Positions 55,013-62,481 of a stretch of 64,000 nucleotides of DNA are shown in pieces. The notes beneath the pieces were generated by a model that did not search any database, was not told the origin of the DNA, and was given only the letters and a program-made list of their open reading frames with translations. The stretch is from assembly GCF_000745015.1 (NCBI RefSeq), contig NZ_JQNA01000002.1, positions 6,386,001 to 6,450,000 on the forward strand. Reading direction: 5' to 3'. The translations under genes were made by a program, and so were the position numbers. The first letter of the stretch is position 1, and the number at the start of each line of letters is the position of its first letter. The DNA comes from Burkholderia sp. 9120 (GTDB lineage: Bacteria > Pseudomonadota > Gammaproteobacteria > Burkholderiales > Burkholderiaceae).

Positions 55013-55615
55013 CTAGCGCGACGCCGGCCACCAGGTCCAGCCACGTCGCGAGTAGCGCAATTCGATCACCGAAAGCGGCGCGATCTCGATCTGTGGAAAC
55101 ACCGCGGGCGCAGCGCCGAGCACAGATATGATCGATGCCCGCAGCACCGGCGCATGCGTGACGGCGACCACGTTGCGTGTCTCGTTCGCCTGGGATGCGG
55201 GGCTTGCCTGTTCATTCAACGCTTCCAGCCATTCCCCGGTTTGCTTCACGAGTTGGCTGAACGACTCGCCCCCGTGCGGCGCGGCGTCCGGGTCGCGGGT
55301 CCAGGCGGCGAGTGCTTGCGGCGCTTCGGTCATGAGATCGGCGAGGCGCCGACCGTGCCAATTGCCGTAGTTCATGTCCGCCAGATGCGCGTCGACCGTC
55401 GCCGTCAGGCCCAAGGCCAAAGCCGTTTCGCGCGCACAGGAGGCGGGGCTGACGAAGGCAGCGGCATCGTCGGGGATCGGCAGAGACGCTCGCGCGGCCT
55501 GGATTTCGGCGAGACCGCGTGGGTCGAGTGGAGCAAGTGAGTCGGCGGCGGGAAAGCGGCCTGCACGCATCGCGGCGGTCGAGGCGTGGCTAATCAGTAA
55601 TAGCCGAATGTCCAT
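55013..55615 (-). CDS. Histidine-phosphatase-fold protein with altered active-site motif
   Basis: 200 residues from MDIRLLLISHASTAAMRAGR. The phosphoglycerate-mutase fold is recognisable (MNYGNWHGRRLADLM, PHGGESFSQLVKQTGEWLEA, VVAVTHAPVLRASIIS). The usual catalytic RHG is SHA, so the Arg is lost while the nucleophilic His is kept; the second His (THAP) is present. It may be a divergent CobC-like alpha-ribazole phosphatase, as its gene is divergent from the cobalamin riboswitch and cbtBA, but the missing Arg makes activity uncertain. Confidence 0.8.
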   Translation of the reverse strand: MDIRLLLISHASTAAMRAGRFPAADSLAPLDPRGLAEIQAARASLPIPDDAAAFVSPASCARETALALGLTATVDAHLADMNYGNWHGRRLADLMTEAPQALAAWTRDPDAAPHGGESFSQLVKQTGEWLEALNEQASPASQANETRNVVAVTHAPVLRASIISVLGAAPAVFPQIEIAPLSVIELRYSRRGWTWWPASR

Positions 55616-55727
55616 ACCGTGGGTTTCCTTGCGTTTCCTTGCACCTGGCGCCCGCACCGAAGCCATGCACTCGCGCGTTAGTTTTGCGTTGCCGAAGGCC
55701 GGAGTTTAACGCGTAGAATAGCGGCAT

Positions 55728-55812
55728 TGCGAAGCTCGGAAGCCGGTGAAAGCCCGGCGCGGTCGCGCCACTGTAATTGGCATCTCCTGCCAAAAGCCAG
55801 ACCTGAGCTTTG
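55728..55812 (+). promoter_or_regulatory. Cobalamin (AdoCbl) riboswitch
   Basis: The region carries the cobalamin aptamer landmarks in order: AGCCGGTGAAAGCCCGGC, GCGGTCGCGCCACTGTAA, and the B12 box AAGCCAGACCTG (55794-55805). The closing stem is AAGCTC (55732-55737) with GAGCTT (55805-55810). It lies in the leader of cbtB and would lower expression of cbtBA when adenosylcobalamin is plentiful. Confidence 0.93.
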
Positions 55813-55837
55813 CGCACTTCCTCTGTAATCGACTATC

Positions 55838-55857
55838 GGGGCGCGTTACCCCAGGAG
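55838..55857 (+). promoter_or_regulatory. Riboswitch expression platform: hairpin next to the cbtB ribosome site
   Basis: GGGG (55838-55841) pairs with CCCC (55849-55852) immediately before AGGAG (55853-55857), the ribosome site of cbtB. No T-tract follows, so control is more likely at translation initiation than by termination. Confidence 0.5.
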
Positions 55858-55866
55858 ATGTCCGTC

Positions 55867-56088
55867 ATGACTGAAGCTGTTCTCAATTCCGGCAATCCGG
55901 CTGTTGCTCAGCCCACGCCGATTCCCTTGCGCGAGTTGCTGCCGTGGATCGTATTCGGCGGTTTGCTGTTGCTGCTCGCTATTTACTTCGTTGGTGCGGA
56001 AGAGGGTGCCACCTCGCTGGTGCCCGGCATGTACGTGCATGAGTTCGTGCACGACGGCCGCCATCTGCTCGGCTTTCCTTGCCACTAA
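55867..56088 (+). CDS. cbtB: CbtB, cobalt-transport-associated small membrane protein
   Basis: 73 residues with one membrane span (ELLPWIVFGGLLLLLAIYFV). The C-terminus MYVHEFVHDGRHLLGFPCH has the histidine-rich metal-binding pattern of CbtB. ATG 55867 is preferred over 55858 because AGGAG lies 9 bases before it. First gene behind the cobalamin riboswitch. CbtAB is a proposed cobalt uptake pair for B12 synthesis. Confidence 0.92.
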   Translation: MTEAVLNSGNPAVAQPTPIPLRELLPWIVFGGLLLLLAIYFVGAEEGATSLVPGMYVHEFVHDGRHLLGFPCH

Positions 56089-56101
56089 CGGAGCATTGAA
56101 C

Positions 56102-56833
56102 ATGGTCGGTAAATTGTTGGTGCGCGGGATGCTTGCAGGCATCGCCGCGGGATTACTCACGTTCAGCTTCGCCAAAGTGGTGGGCGAGCCGCAGGTCGAT
56201 CAGGCGATTTCCTTCGAAGAAAAAGCCGATGCCGCGAAGGGCGAAGCCCCTGAGCCGGAAATCGTCAGCCGTGAGACGCAGGCGGGCCTGGGTTTGCTGA
56301 CGGGCGTGGTGACGTATGGCGCGGCGATTGGCGGGTTGTTTTCGCTGGTGTTTGCGTTCGCTTATGGGCGTGTCGGCGTGGTGAGCGCGCGGGCGTTGTC
56401 CGCATGGCTCGCACTCGGCGCGTTCATTACGATTGTGATCGTGCCGAATATCAAGTACCCGGCGAATCCGCCGTCGGTCGGCGATCCTGAAACGATCGGC
56501 GCGCGGACCGGGTTGTTCTTTTTGATGATCGCGATTTCGCTGGCGGCGATGGTGTTTTCGTTGAAGGTGCGGCGTCGGTTGGCCGTGCAACTCGGCGCGT
56601 GGAATGGCTCGATCGTGGCGGCCGTGGTGTTCGTCGTGATTATTGCCGCTGTGCAGCTTTCCATGCCGGTGATCAATGAAGTGCCGGCGGCTTTCCCGGC
56701 GGTGCTGCTGTGGAAGTTCCGCGTTGCCGCGATCGGGATGCAGGTCATTATGTGGACCACGATTGGGCTGCTGTTCGGCGCATTGGTCGAACGGAGTGCG
56801 TTTGTGCGGCCGATTGGGCGGGCGGCGGTTTAG
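56102..56833 (+). CDS. cbtA: CbtA, cobalt transporter subunit
   Basis: 243 residues and about five or six membrane spans. Family marks: GMLAGIAAGLLTFSFAKVVG with the FAKVVGEP segment, ISFEEKADAA, the loop IVPNIKYPANPPSVGDPETI, and the C-terminal VIMWTTIGLLFGALVERSAF. It lies 13 bases after cbtB and is co-transcribed with it under the riboswitch. Cobalt import is the proposed, not proven, role of the family. Confidence 0.93.
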   Translation: MVGKLLVRGMLAGIAAGLLTFSFAKVVGEPQVDQAISFEEKADAAKGEAPEPEIVSRETQAGLGLLTGVVTYGAAIGGLFSLVFAFAYGRVGVVSARALSAWLALGAFITIVIVPNIKYPANPPSVGDPETIGARTGLFFLMIAISLAAMVFSLKVRRRLAVQLGAWNGSIVAAVVFVVIIAAVQLSMPVINEVPAAFPAVLLWKFRVAAIGMQVIMWTTIGLLFGALVERSAFVRPIGRAAV

Positions 56834-56912
56834 TCGTTCCCGGTTGGTGGTGTGCCGCGCGCAACGCTTGAGAAGGTAGTCCGATCAAGGAGTTGCGGCG
56901 GTTGCAGGAAGG

Positions 56913-56947
56913 TTATCCACAGGCTTCTGAACAAAATCTGGGGATAA
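56913..56947. repeat. Left copy of a two-armed TTATCCACAG element at the island edge
   Basis: TTATCCACAG (56913-56922), 15 bases, then CTGGGGATAA (56938-56947), near-inverted arms each resembling a DnaA box. An equivalent element with the same 15-base spacing lies at 62412-62446, on the other side of the Rhs island. The remaining sequence of this gap (56834-57191) has no gene I can support. Confidence 0.7.
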
Positions 56948-57191
56948 GTTTTAAAGGCGAGGCGTTGGGCACGGTCAGGATGACGGTGCGCGGCGGCCTC
57001 GCTTTTTTGCGTTTGGGGGTTTCGGATGACTTGCCGTTTCTTGATTTCCTACGCTTCGTGTAGGCGCTGATAGAAGCGCGCTGTAGCTGATGAAAATAGA
57101 AATACACGGTTGAGAATTTTCGGATCCTCTCGTCGATGAGTTCCTTATAGCGTGCTTGTGCTTCATACAAGTACAACCAATAAGGATGACG

Positions 57192-58583
57192 ATGAAAGAC
57201 TACCGCGTGGTCGCGGGGCCGGTCGGAATGGCCGTTCGCCTGCTAGCCGCATTCATGCTGCTCATGGTGGCGTTCGGTGCAAACGCCACCGACTGTCTCA
57301 CGCTCTACTCGCAGTCCGGTGCAACGCCGGGTTCAAAGACGTGTCGCCTCGATGTCGTGGGCAATACGCCGGGTGGGATGGGCAACTACGCGTGTATCAA
57401 CGACCTCGCGCTAATTGATCAATGGTGCGCGGCGCCGGCGGCAAATGAGCCCGAGGCCAGTTGTCCCGTCGCTGACCCGGTGTACCCGGGCAATGGCGCT
57501 GTCACGTTGACGGAGACTGATTTCGTCAGCGGCGACGATCTGCCGATGCGGTTCACGCGGACGTATCGGTCGAAGTCGTTGAGTGCTTCGTCTGCTGCGA
57601 TGGGACCGGTGTGGTTTCACAGTTGGCAGCGCAATCTTGGGTTGGCCAATGCGAACAGCGGTAGTGCGTCGAAGGTTCTTGCGTATCGCGAGAACGGCGA
57701 GCCCGTCACTTTTAACTGGTTTTCCGGGAGTTGGCGTACGGCGGGATTTACGGGTCTCGCGCTCGTTCAATCCGGTTCGGGGTGGACGCTTACCGATCTG
57801 AAGACGGATACCACCGAGTCGTACTCCGCGCAGGGCTTGCTGCTGTCCGAAAGTACGAAGACGGGTTTTGTCCGGACGTTGACCTACGACAGCTCGGGTC
57901 TGTTGACGACGATCACGCAGCATGCGGCAGGCACCGACGCGAAACAGGACATCACGCTTCGCCTCGACTATGACGACAGGCGCCGTCTGTCGCGTCTGAA
58001 TGATCCGTTAGGCAGGCTGACGCAATACGCGTACGACGCGAGTGGCAACCTTGTTTCGGTGACCTGGCCTGACGGCAACGTGCACCGCTATGTCTATGAC
58101 GATACCCGCTTTCGTAACGCGCTCACTGGCGAAATCGACGAAACCGGCAGTCGCATTGCGACGTGGAGCTACGACACGCAGGGTCGTGCGACGGCGGTTA
58201 GTCACGCGGATTCGTCGCTCAACGCGCAGTTCGCCTACGGCGCGGGGACGACTGCCGTCACCGACAGCAAACGTACGACGACGCTGAGTTTTTCCTCCGT
58301 TGGCGGCGTGCTGCGACCCACTTCCTCCCGCTCGGCTGATGGCGCTAAAAGCTTCGCGTGGGACGCATCAGGCAGTTTGCTGAAGGACAGCGACGAAGGC
58401 GGCAATGCCGAATACAGCTACGACGTCGCCGGCCGGCACGGATCACAAGTAAAGATGCTTCCGGGACGTCCATCACGACGATCCGTTACGCGGACGGTAC
58501 GAGTCTGCGTCCTGCGGCGATTGCGTCGCCTGGCGTCATCCAGTCGTTCATGTACGACGGGCAGGGCAATGCGACCGGGCTGA
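57192..58583 (+). CDS. Rhs-repeat polymorphic toxin, N-terminal and shell part (frame lost near 58436)
   Basis: Begins MKDYRVVAGPVGMAVRLLAA, a Sec-type signal peptide ending near ANATD. A Cys-rich linker is followed by a DUF6531-type start (YPGNGAVTLTETDFVSGDDL, MRFTRTYRSKSLSASSAAMG). Tandem RHS/YD repeats follow (NDPLGRLTQYAYDASGNLVS, WPDGNVHRYVYDDTRF, WSYDTQGRATAVSHAD). The sensible reading stops at EYSYDVAGR near 58436; what follows in this frame is nonsense. The continuation lies in another frame (next entry). Export by Sec rather than a type VI system is suggested by the signal peptide. Likely one gene of about 810 residues, 57192-59620. Confidence 0.75.
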   Translation: MKDYRVVAGPVGMAVRLLAAFMLLMVAFGANATDCLTLYSQSGATPGSKTCRLDVVGNTPGGMGNYACINDLALIDQWCAAPAANEPEASCPVADPVYPGNGAVTLTETDFVSGDDLPMRFTRTYRSKSLSASSAAMGPVWFHSWQRNLGLANANSGSASKVLAYRENGEPVTFNWFSGSWRTAGFTGLALVQSGSGWTLTDLKTDTTESYSAQGLLLSESTKTGFVRTLTYDSSGLLTTITQHAAGTDAKQDITLRLDYDDRRRLSRLNDPLGRLTQYAYDASGNLVSVTWPDGNVHRYVYDDTRFRNALTGEIDETGSRIATWSYDTQGRATAVSHADSSLNAQFAYGAGTTAVTDSKRTTTLSFSSVGGVLRPTSSRSADGAKSFAWDASGSLLKDSDEGGNAEYSYDVAGRHGSQVKMLPGRPSRRSVTRTVRVCVLRRLRRLASSSRSCTTGRAMRPG

Positions 58584-59620
58584 GCGAGACACCCACGACT
58601 GACAGCACGGGAGCGAGCGGCTTCGACGCGGCGAAATCGAACGACGCGACGCGTGCTTACGGCATGGTGTACGACGCGTTCAACCGGATCACCTTCGCGC
58701 AGTTCTACGAGGCGGGGACGTTGGTTGGGCAGTGGAAGATCACGCGCGACGCGACCGGCAACGTGTTCGGCGTCATCGTCCAGCAGGCGTTGCCGGACGG
58801 CACGGAAATGATCATGCGCGATGCCGCCCATCGCGTTCTCAACGGCTACAACCCGACCGGCGATTTCTACCTGCGCTATGACCTGCGAGGGCGGATCAGC
58901 CGGTTCAAGTTCAATGAGTATGCGAGTCCGGCCAACGGCGGTCTCAGACGCGTATTCAAGGTCAGTTTCGACTATGCGCCTGACGGTCGCGTTGTGTCGC
59001 GCAGCGGGACTGTCGCAAGGAATGGCAGTGTTCTCGATCTGAATGACGGGACAGATGTTCCGATCAGTAGCGATGAAGTCGATCAGTGGATCGACAACTA
59101 CAACTTTGGGGAATCGCCGGTAGGGCCGCCGGCGAATCTCCAGGGCTCGCGTCAGAGGCTGAAGGCGGCGGTGCCTGGGACATCGACGGTTTGCGGCGGG
59201 TGTCATTTTTCGGCTGGCTTGCCCGACAACCTGGCGCGCGGCGCGCTGTTTATCTGGCGGTTGGTGCATAACCCGGCGGTCAGGTATGGCATCGGGCAGG
59301 GGGCGAGAAAAGCGGCTGAAACGGTCGAGCGCATCAAGGAGATGTGCAAGCCGACGGTGAAGGATACGTCGGAGATAAACTGGGGACAAAATCCTAATCA
59401 GCTTTATCACACGTTTCGGCATCTGGATGAGGCCGGTATCCCGCATCAGCCGGTCATGGACGCCATTATCAAAGACGTGGCGGAGAATAGCGGCTTGCAG
59501 TTAGCTGTAGGTGACGGAGACACGTTTGTCGTCACTGTCAATGGTATGGCGATCGAATATTCAGCCCACCGACAGTCTGTGGACATGGTTCGCGTCGGCT
59601 CAATTCGTCTACCACGATGA
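58437..59620 (+). CDS. Rhs protein, C-terminal part with toxin-like tip (second frame)
   Basis: From about PARITSKDASGTSITTIRYA the Rhs reading resumes in a second frame and runs to 59620. Further YD-like repeats (YDGQGNATGLSETPTTDSTG, FNRITFAQFYEAGTLVGQWK) lead to a tip. The usual closing motif of the Rhs cage (DPxGL) is not seen. The tip has a cysteine-rich linker (STVCGGCHFSAGLPDNLARG) and a terminal domain of about 80 residues with His-rich NQLYHTFRHLDEAGIPHQPV and ending VRVGSIRLPR. The size and His pattern would suit a small nuclease-type toxin, but I cannot assign a family. No independent start is evident. Confidence 0.65.
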
Positions 59621-59640
59621 TCGAAACGTTCGAGGTATTC

Positions 59641-60066
59641 ATGCAACGAATTCTAAGTTTTCAGGAGCGTCAACTCATCGAGTACATGATCTCTGTCAAT
59701 GCGGCCCTATACGAAGCTGACGTACCCCGTTGGATGGCCCAACTTCGAGACTGTACGGTTCATGAGGTCAACGTTCCGTATTGCCTTTCGATCAGCCACG
59801 CGGAGCAGCGCTATAGCGGACCGGAGAGCTCCCACACGCTTGCGCGAGAATTGATCGCCGTGGACGAGGGTGTCGCGGTGCTGATCTATGCAATTGTTCA
59901 CGAAACCGCAGTCGGCCCGGTTCTGGATTCTTTTAACATTGATCGGCTGGATGGCAACCCACTCGTCGTCTATCCGGAGCCCGGGGCTGGCTTGATGATC
60001 GTGGAGCGAAACAAATGGATTGGCGGTGCCGACCTGCGGCACGTCTATGGCAGACGGAGATTATGA
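59641..60066 (+). CDS. Immunity-like protein, copy 1 of the paralogous array
   Basis: 141 residues from MQRILSFQERQLIEYMISVN. Shared family marks: a helical start, a central strand pattern (CTVHEVNVPYCLSISHAEQR), IAVDEGVAVLIYAIVHETAV, FNIDRLDGNPLVVYPEPGAG, and the end GGADLRHVYGRR. The arrangement of a conserved acidic D-(E/H)-G before a beta strand recalls DUF6984, a family common beside polymorphic toxins; that match is my impression only. It begins 20 bases after the Rhs gene, the position expected for the cognate immunity protein. Confidence 0.7.
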   Translation: MQRILSFQERQLIEYMISVNAALYEADVPRWMAQLRDCTVHEVNVPYCLSISHAEQRYSGPESSHTLARELIAVDEGVAVLIYAIVHETAVGPVLDSFNIDRLDGNPLVVYPEPGAGLMIVERNKWIGGADLRHVYGRRRL

Positions 60067-60171
60067 TTTTTATGTGTTCTGGAACGATGGATATCAGGTT
60101 CGGTGGTTACTGTTTGCCCGTCTGCGCGTGATTCTATCGGGATCTATATCGCGTTCTGGAGTCGGTGAACT

Positions 60172-60612
60172 ATGCAACGACCTTTAGCAAATCACGAGCT
60201 TAAGCTACTTGAATTTCTTCTCTCCGTGAACGAATCTTTCTATGAAGACTACGTACCCCGCTGGAGAGCTCAAGTAGAAACATGTACGGTTCATGAGGTC
60301 AATGTGCCTTACTGTCTGGCGATCTGCCATGAAGATCGATTGGCCTGCGGTGGCTACACACAGTTGGCTCGCATTCTGGTTGGAATCGATGAGGGCGTGT
60401 CCGTGCTCATCTATGCTTGCGTCGTGGAAACGCGTGCCGGTTATGTCTTGCACTCCCTCGACATCGATCGTCTCGACGGAGAGGCGCTTGTTAAGTACCC
60501 GGAACCGGGTGACGGTCTCATGATCATGGAAGGAGGAAAACGTATTGGTGGAGCGGATTTGAGACACGTCTTCGGGGAGTCGGACCTTCCTCCCCACCGT
60601 AAGCTTCCCTAG
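60172..60612 (+). CDS. Immunity-like protein, copy 2
   Basis: 146 residues from MQRPLANHELKLLEFLLSVN. The same marks as copy 1: CTVHEVNVPYCLAICHEDRL, LVGIDEGVSVLIYACVVETR, LDIDRLDGEALVKYPEPGDG, and GGADLRHVFG followed by an extra tail ESDLPPHRKLP shared with copy 4. The 105-base gap before it contains a short sense-like frame (DFYVFWNDGYQVRWLLFARL) that may be the scrap of a displaced toxin tip. Confidence 0.72.
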   Translation: MQRPLANHELKLLEFLLSVNESFYEDYVPRWRAQVETCTVHEVNVPYCLAICHEDRLACGGYTQLARILVGIDEGVSVLIYACVVETRAGYVLHSLDIDRLDGEALVKYPEPGDGLMIMEGGKRIGGADLRHVFGESDLPPHRKLP

Positions 60613-60712
60613 ACTTCGTCCCCTACCCGGATGTCGCTCTGTGGATCCTGAACAACATCACTCGCGTCGACTTCATCCACCTGAGGCAGTCGTTGCAGCG
60701 TTTAAGGTACCC

Positions 60713-60790
60713 ATGCGACGAACTCAAAACTCTCAAGATGGCCAACCTATTGAGTTCCTGACTTCGATTCGTTTGAAAGCGTGGAGTAAC
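60713..60790 (+). pseudogene. Remnant of a further immunity-like paralogue
   Basis: The stretch MRRTQNSQDGQPIEFLTSIR aligns with the start of copy 1 (MQRILSFQERQLIEYMISVN): the R at position 3, the Q spaced before and after, IE, and S near the end agree. It then runs directly into the ribosome site of copy 3, so only the first 25 or so codons survive. The 100 bases before it also contain a sense-like scrap (FVPYPDVALWILNNITRVDF) of unknown origin. Confidence 0.45.
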
Positions 60791-60792
60791 GA

Positions 60793-61215
60793 TTGTCAAG
60801 ACCACTTTTCTTGCAGGAAATCGCGTTGCTTACGTTTCTGATTGAAACATGCGAGCCAATTTACGGCGATCGAATCAATCAATGGAAGGCGCAAATTCGC
60901 CAGTGTCTGGTGCGCGAGATTGGTTCTCCGTTTTACCTTGCCGTATGTCACGACGACAGCACTGAGAAAGCCGGGTGCGACGCGCTTACTCTCACCCGAG
61001 AGCTGGTGGGTGTCGATCACGGCGTGCCTGTACTCATCTATGCGGTGGCGATGAAGACGCCAACGGATCTTGTCATTGATATGTTCAATGTAGATAGATT
61101 GGATGGTGAACCGCTTGTTGACTATCCCGAGCCCGGCGCCGGATTGATGATTATCGAGGACGGTAGGTGGGTCGGTGGCGCTGATTTACGTCATCTAGTT
61201 CGCCTTCCGGGATAG
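60793..61215 (+). CDS. Immunity-like protein, copy 3
   Basis: 140 residues from a TTG start with GGAG 6 bases upstream: MSRPLFLQEIALLTFLIETC. Family marks: IRQCLVREIGSPFYLAVCHD, LVGVDHGVPVLIYAVAMKTP, FNVDRLDGEPLVDYPEPGAG, GGADLRHLVRLPG. It is the most divergent copy (for example DHG for DEG, KTPTDLV for the aromatic loop), consistent with an older capture. It ends 7 bases before copy 4. Confidence 0.7.
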   Translation: MSRPLFLQEIALLTFLIETCEPIYGDRINQWKAQIRQCLVREIGSPFYLAVCHDDSTEKAGCDALTLTRELVGVDHGVPVLIYAVAMKTPTDLVIDMFNVDRLDGEPLVDYPEPGAGLMIIEDGRWVGGADLRHLVRLPG

Positions 61216-61222
61216 ACGAACT

Positions 61223-61666
61223 GTGCAACGGCCTTTAGCAGCCCACGAACGCGAGCTACTTCATTTTCTTCTTACGGTGAATGAATCGCTTTACAGCGCA
61301 TACGTTTCGCAGTGGCGGGCACAGTTAGAAACGTGCACGGTTCGTGAAGTCAATGTGCCCTACTGCTTGGCCTTCAATCACTCCGAGGAGAGATTGCCCG
61401 GCGGAGCATTTGTCCTGCTCGCGCGTGACCTGATCGGGATCGACGAGGGTTATCTATGCGTATGTCGTGGAGACACATACTGGGCACATACTGGGTACGT
61501 TCTGGACACGTTCGACATTGATCGTCTCGATGGTGAACCACTTGTTGTCTATCCGCAGCCGAGCGACGGTCTCATGATCATGGAAGCGGGAAAACGCATC
61601 GGCGGGGCAGACTTGAGACACGTCTTTAAGGAATCGGATCTTCCGCCTCGCCGTAAGCTTCCCTAA
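61223..61666 (+). CDS. Immunity-like protein, copy 4, with compensated indels
   Basis: 147 residues from GTG: MQRPLAAHERELLHFLLTVN, very close to copy 2 in both halves, including the tail ESDLPPRRKLP. In the middle, where copy 2 reads DEGVSVLIYACVVETRAGYV, copy 4 reads DEGYLCVCRGDTYWAHTGYV. The other frame there reads IYAYVVETHTG, matching copy 2. So a deletion of about 11 bases shifted the frame and a perfect 11-base tandem duplication (61474-61495) shifted it back. The scrambled segment replaces the conserved core strand, so function may be lost. Confidence 0.68.
   Translation: MQRPLAAHERELLHFLLTVNESLYSAYVSQWRAQLETCTVREVNVPYCLAFNHSEERLPGGAFVLLARDLIGIDEGYLCVCRGDTYWAHTGYVLDTFDIDRLDGEPLVVYPQPSDGLMIMEAGKRIGGADLRHVFKESDLPPRRKLP
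61474..61495 (+). repeat. Perfect 11-bp tandem duplication inside immunity copy 4
   Basis: CACATACTGGG occurs twice in a row (61474-61484 and 61485-61495). Eleven bases is not a multiple of three, so it shifts frame and offsets the upstream deletion described for copy 4. Confidence 0.9.
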
Positions 61667-61742
61667 GCGCAGCCGTTCATTCGGGCGTCGTTTTGTGCAA
61701 AACAGATGCCTTAAAAATTTATGCATCGTACAGAGGATGTCG

Positions 61743-62033
61743 ATGAGCCACATGCCGCTGTGTTCGGTCGTCATAAGTTACGAAGAAGATATTCAACAGC
61801 TGATTTTGCAAGTGGTTGAACCGGCCAAATTGGCATCGGGCCTGGCTAAAACTTTGAGGGTGCCGATCCTGCTGGACGAATTCGATTTCAACCTTGACGA
61901 CGAATTCGTCCGTCGATTTGGCTGTGGCGTGCTCACCTTGCTTGCATTGGGACAACCAGCGTTGAATGAATTCTTGACTGCTACGCGACACCCACTCGAA
62001 AGGCCGAATAGTTCGGGGGATATCGATGGTTAA
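61743..62033 (+). CDS. Small acidic protein, second tandem family, copy A
   Basis: 96 residues from MSHMPLCSVVISYEEDIQQL, with AGAGG 6 bases before the ATG. Marks shared with the next gene: a strand-rich start, LILQVVEPAKLASGLAKTL, LDEFDFNLDDEFVRRFG, and GQPALNEFLTATRHPLER. The many Asp/Glu residues suit a protein that masks a basic nucleic-acid-binding toxin, as many immunity proteins do. I do not recognise a family. It overlaps the next gene by 8 bases. Confidence 0.68.
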   Translation: MSHMPLCSVVISYEEDIQQLILQVVEPAKLASGLAKTLRVPILLDEFDFNLDDEFVRRFGCGVLTLLALGQPALNEFLTATRHPLERPNSSGDIDG

Positions 62034-62292
62034 CCAACCACCTTATTCCCTGGTTCTTACGTACACCGACGATCCGCAGAACTTGATCATGCGAGTTGTG
62101 GATTCAGCCCGGCTGGCCGCGCTTGTGACCAAGGACATGGAAGTGTCCTTCTTCCTGGACGGAGACGAATTCAAGTTTGACGACGAGCTCGCGCGACAAC
62201 TCGGAGTCGCCGTACTCAACGTGATCGCAAAGGGTCGACCTGCCATCAAGGCGTGCCTGAGCGTCACGCAGCACCCAATCGGCAGGCTATAA
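62026..62292 (+). CDS. Small acidic protein, second tandem family, copy B
   Basis: 88 residues from MVNQPPYSLVLTYTDDPQNL. Same layout as copy A: LIMRVVDSARLAALVTKDME, LDGDEFKFDDELARQLG, GRPAIKACLSVTQHPIG. Its start lies inside the end of copy A, so the pair is translationally coupled. Two adjacent coupled paralogues suggest recent duplication; they may bind as a heterodimer or defend against two toxin variants. Confidence 0.68.
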   Translation: MVNQPPYSLVLTYTDDPQNLIMRVVDSARLAALVTKDMEVSFFLDGDEFKFDDELARQLGVAVLNVIAKGRPAIKACLSVTQHPIGRL

Positions 62293-62411
62293 CGCCTCAA
62301 CCCACCGGCGCCTGCGTGGGCGCTGGTCAACTGGATGGAACCCCGGGCCCACCACCGCACCTCCGCCACAAAACCCAACCCCATCAACGACTTGCCCCTG
62401 TTGCCGGAACG

Positions 62412-62446
62412 TTATCCACAGCCTTGCAAACATTTTCTGTGGACAA
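62412..62446. repeat. Right copy of the two-armed TTATCCACAG element at the island edge
   Basis: TTATCCACAG (62412-62421), 15 bases, CTGTGGACAA (62437-62446). Same first arm, same spacing and a near-identical second arm as the element at 56913-56947. About 30 of 42 aligned bases agree. It lies between the last island gene and the leftward FUSC gene. Confidence 0.7.
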
Positions 62447-62481
62447 CTTTCTTGCAGGACTCCGACGCTAGCCAGCCGCCC

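Noticed and set aside
56913..56921. DnaA box as evidence of a replication origin
   Set aside because: Only isolated boxes in two paired elements; no box cluster, no dnaA/dnaN or parAB genes and no AT-rich unwinding region nearby.
56913..57176. 87-codon reverse frame before the Rhs gene
   Set aside because: Lys/Arg-rich, overlaps the edge element and Rhs promoter region, and has no family marks.
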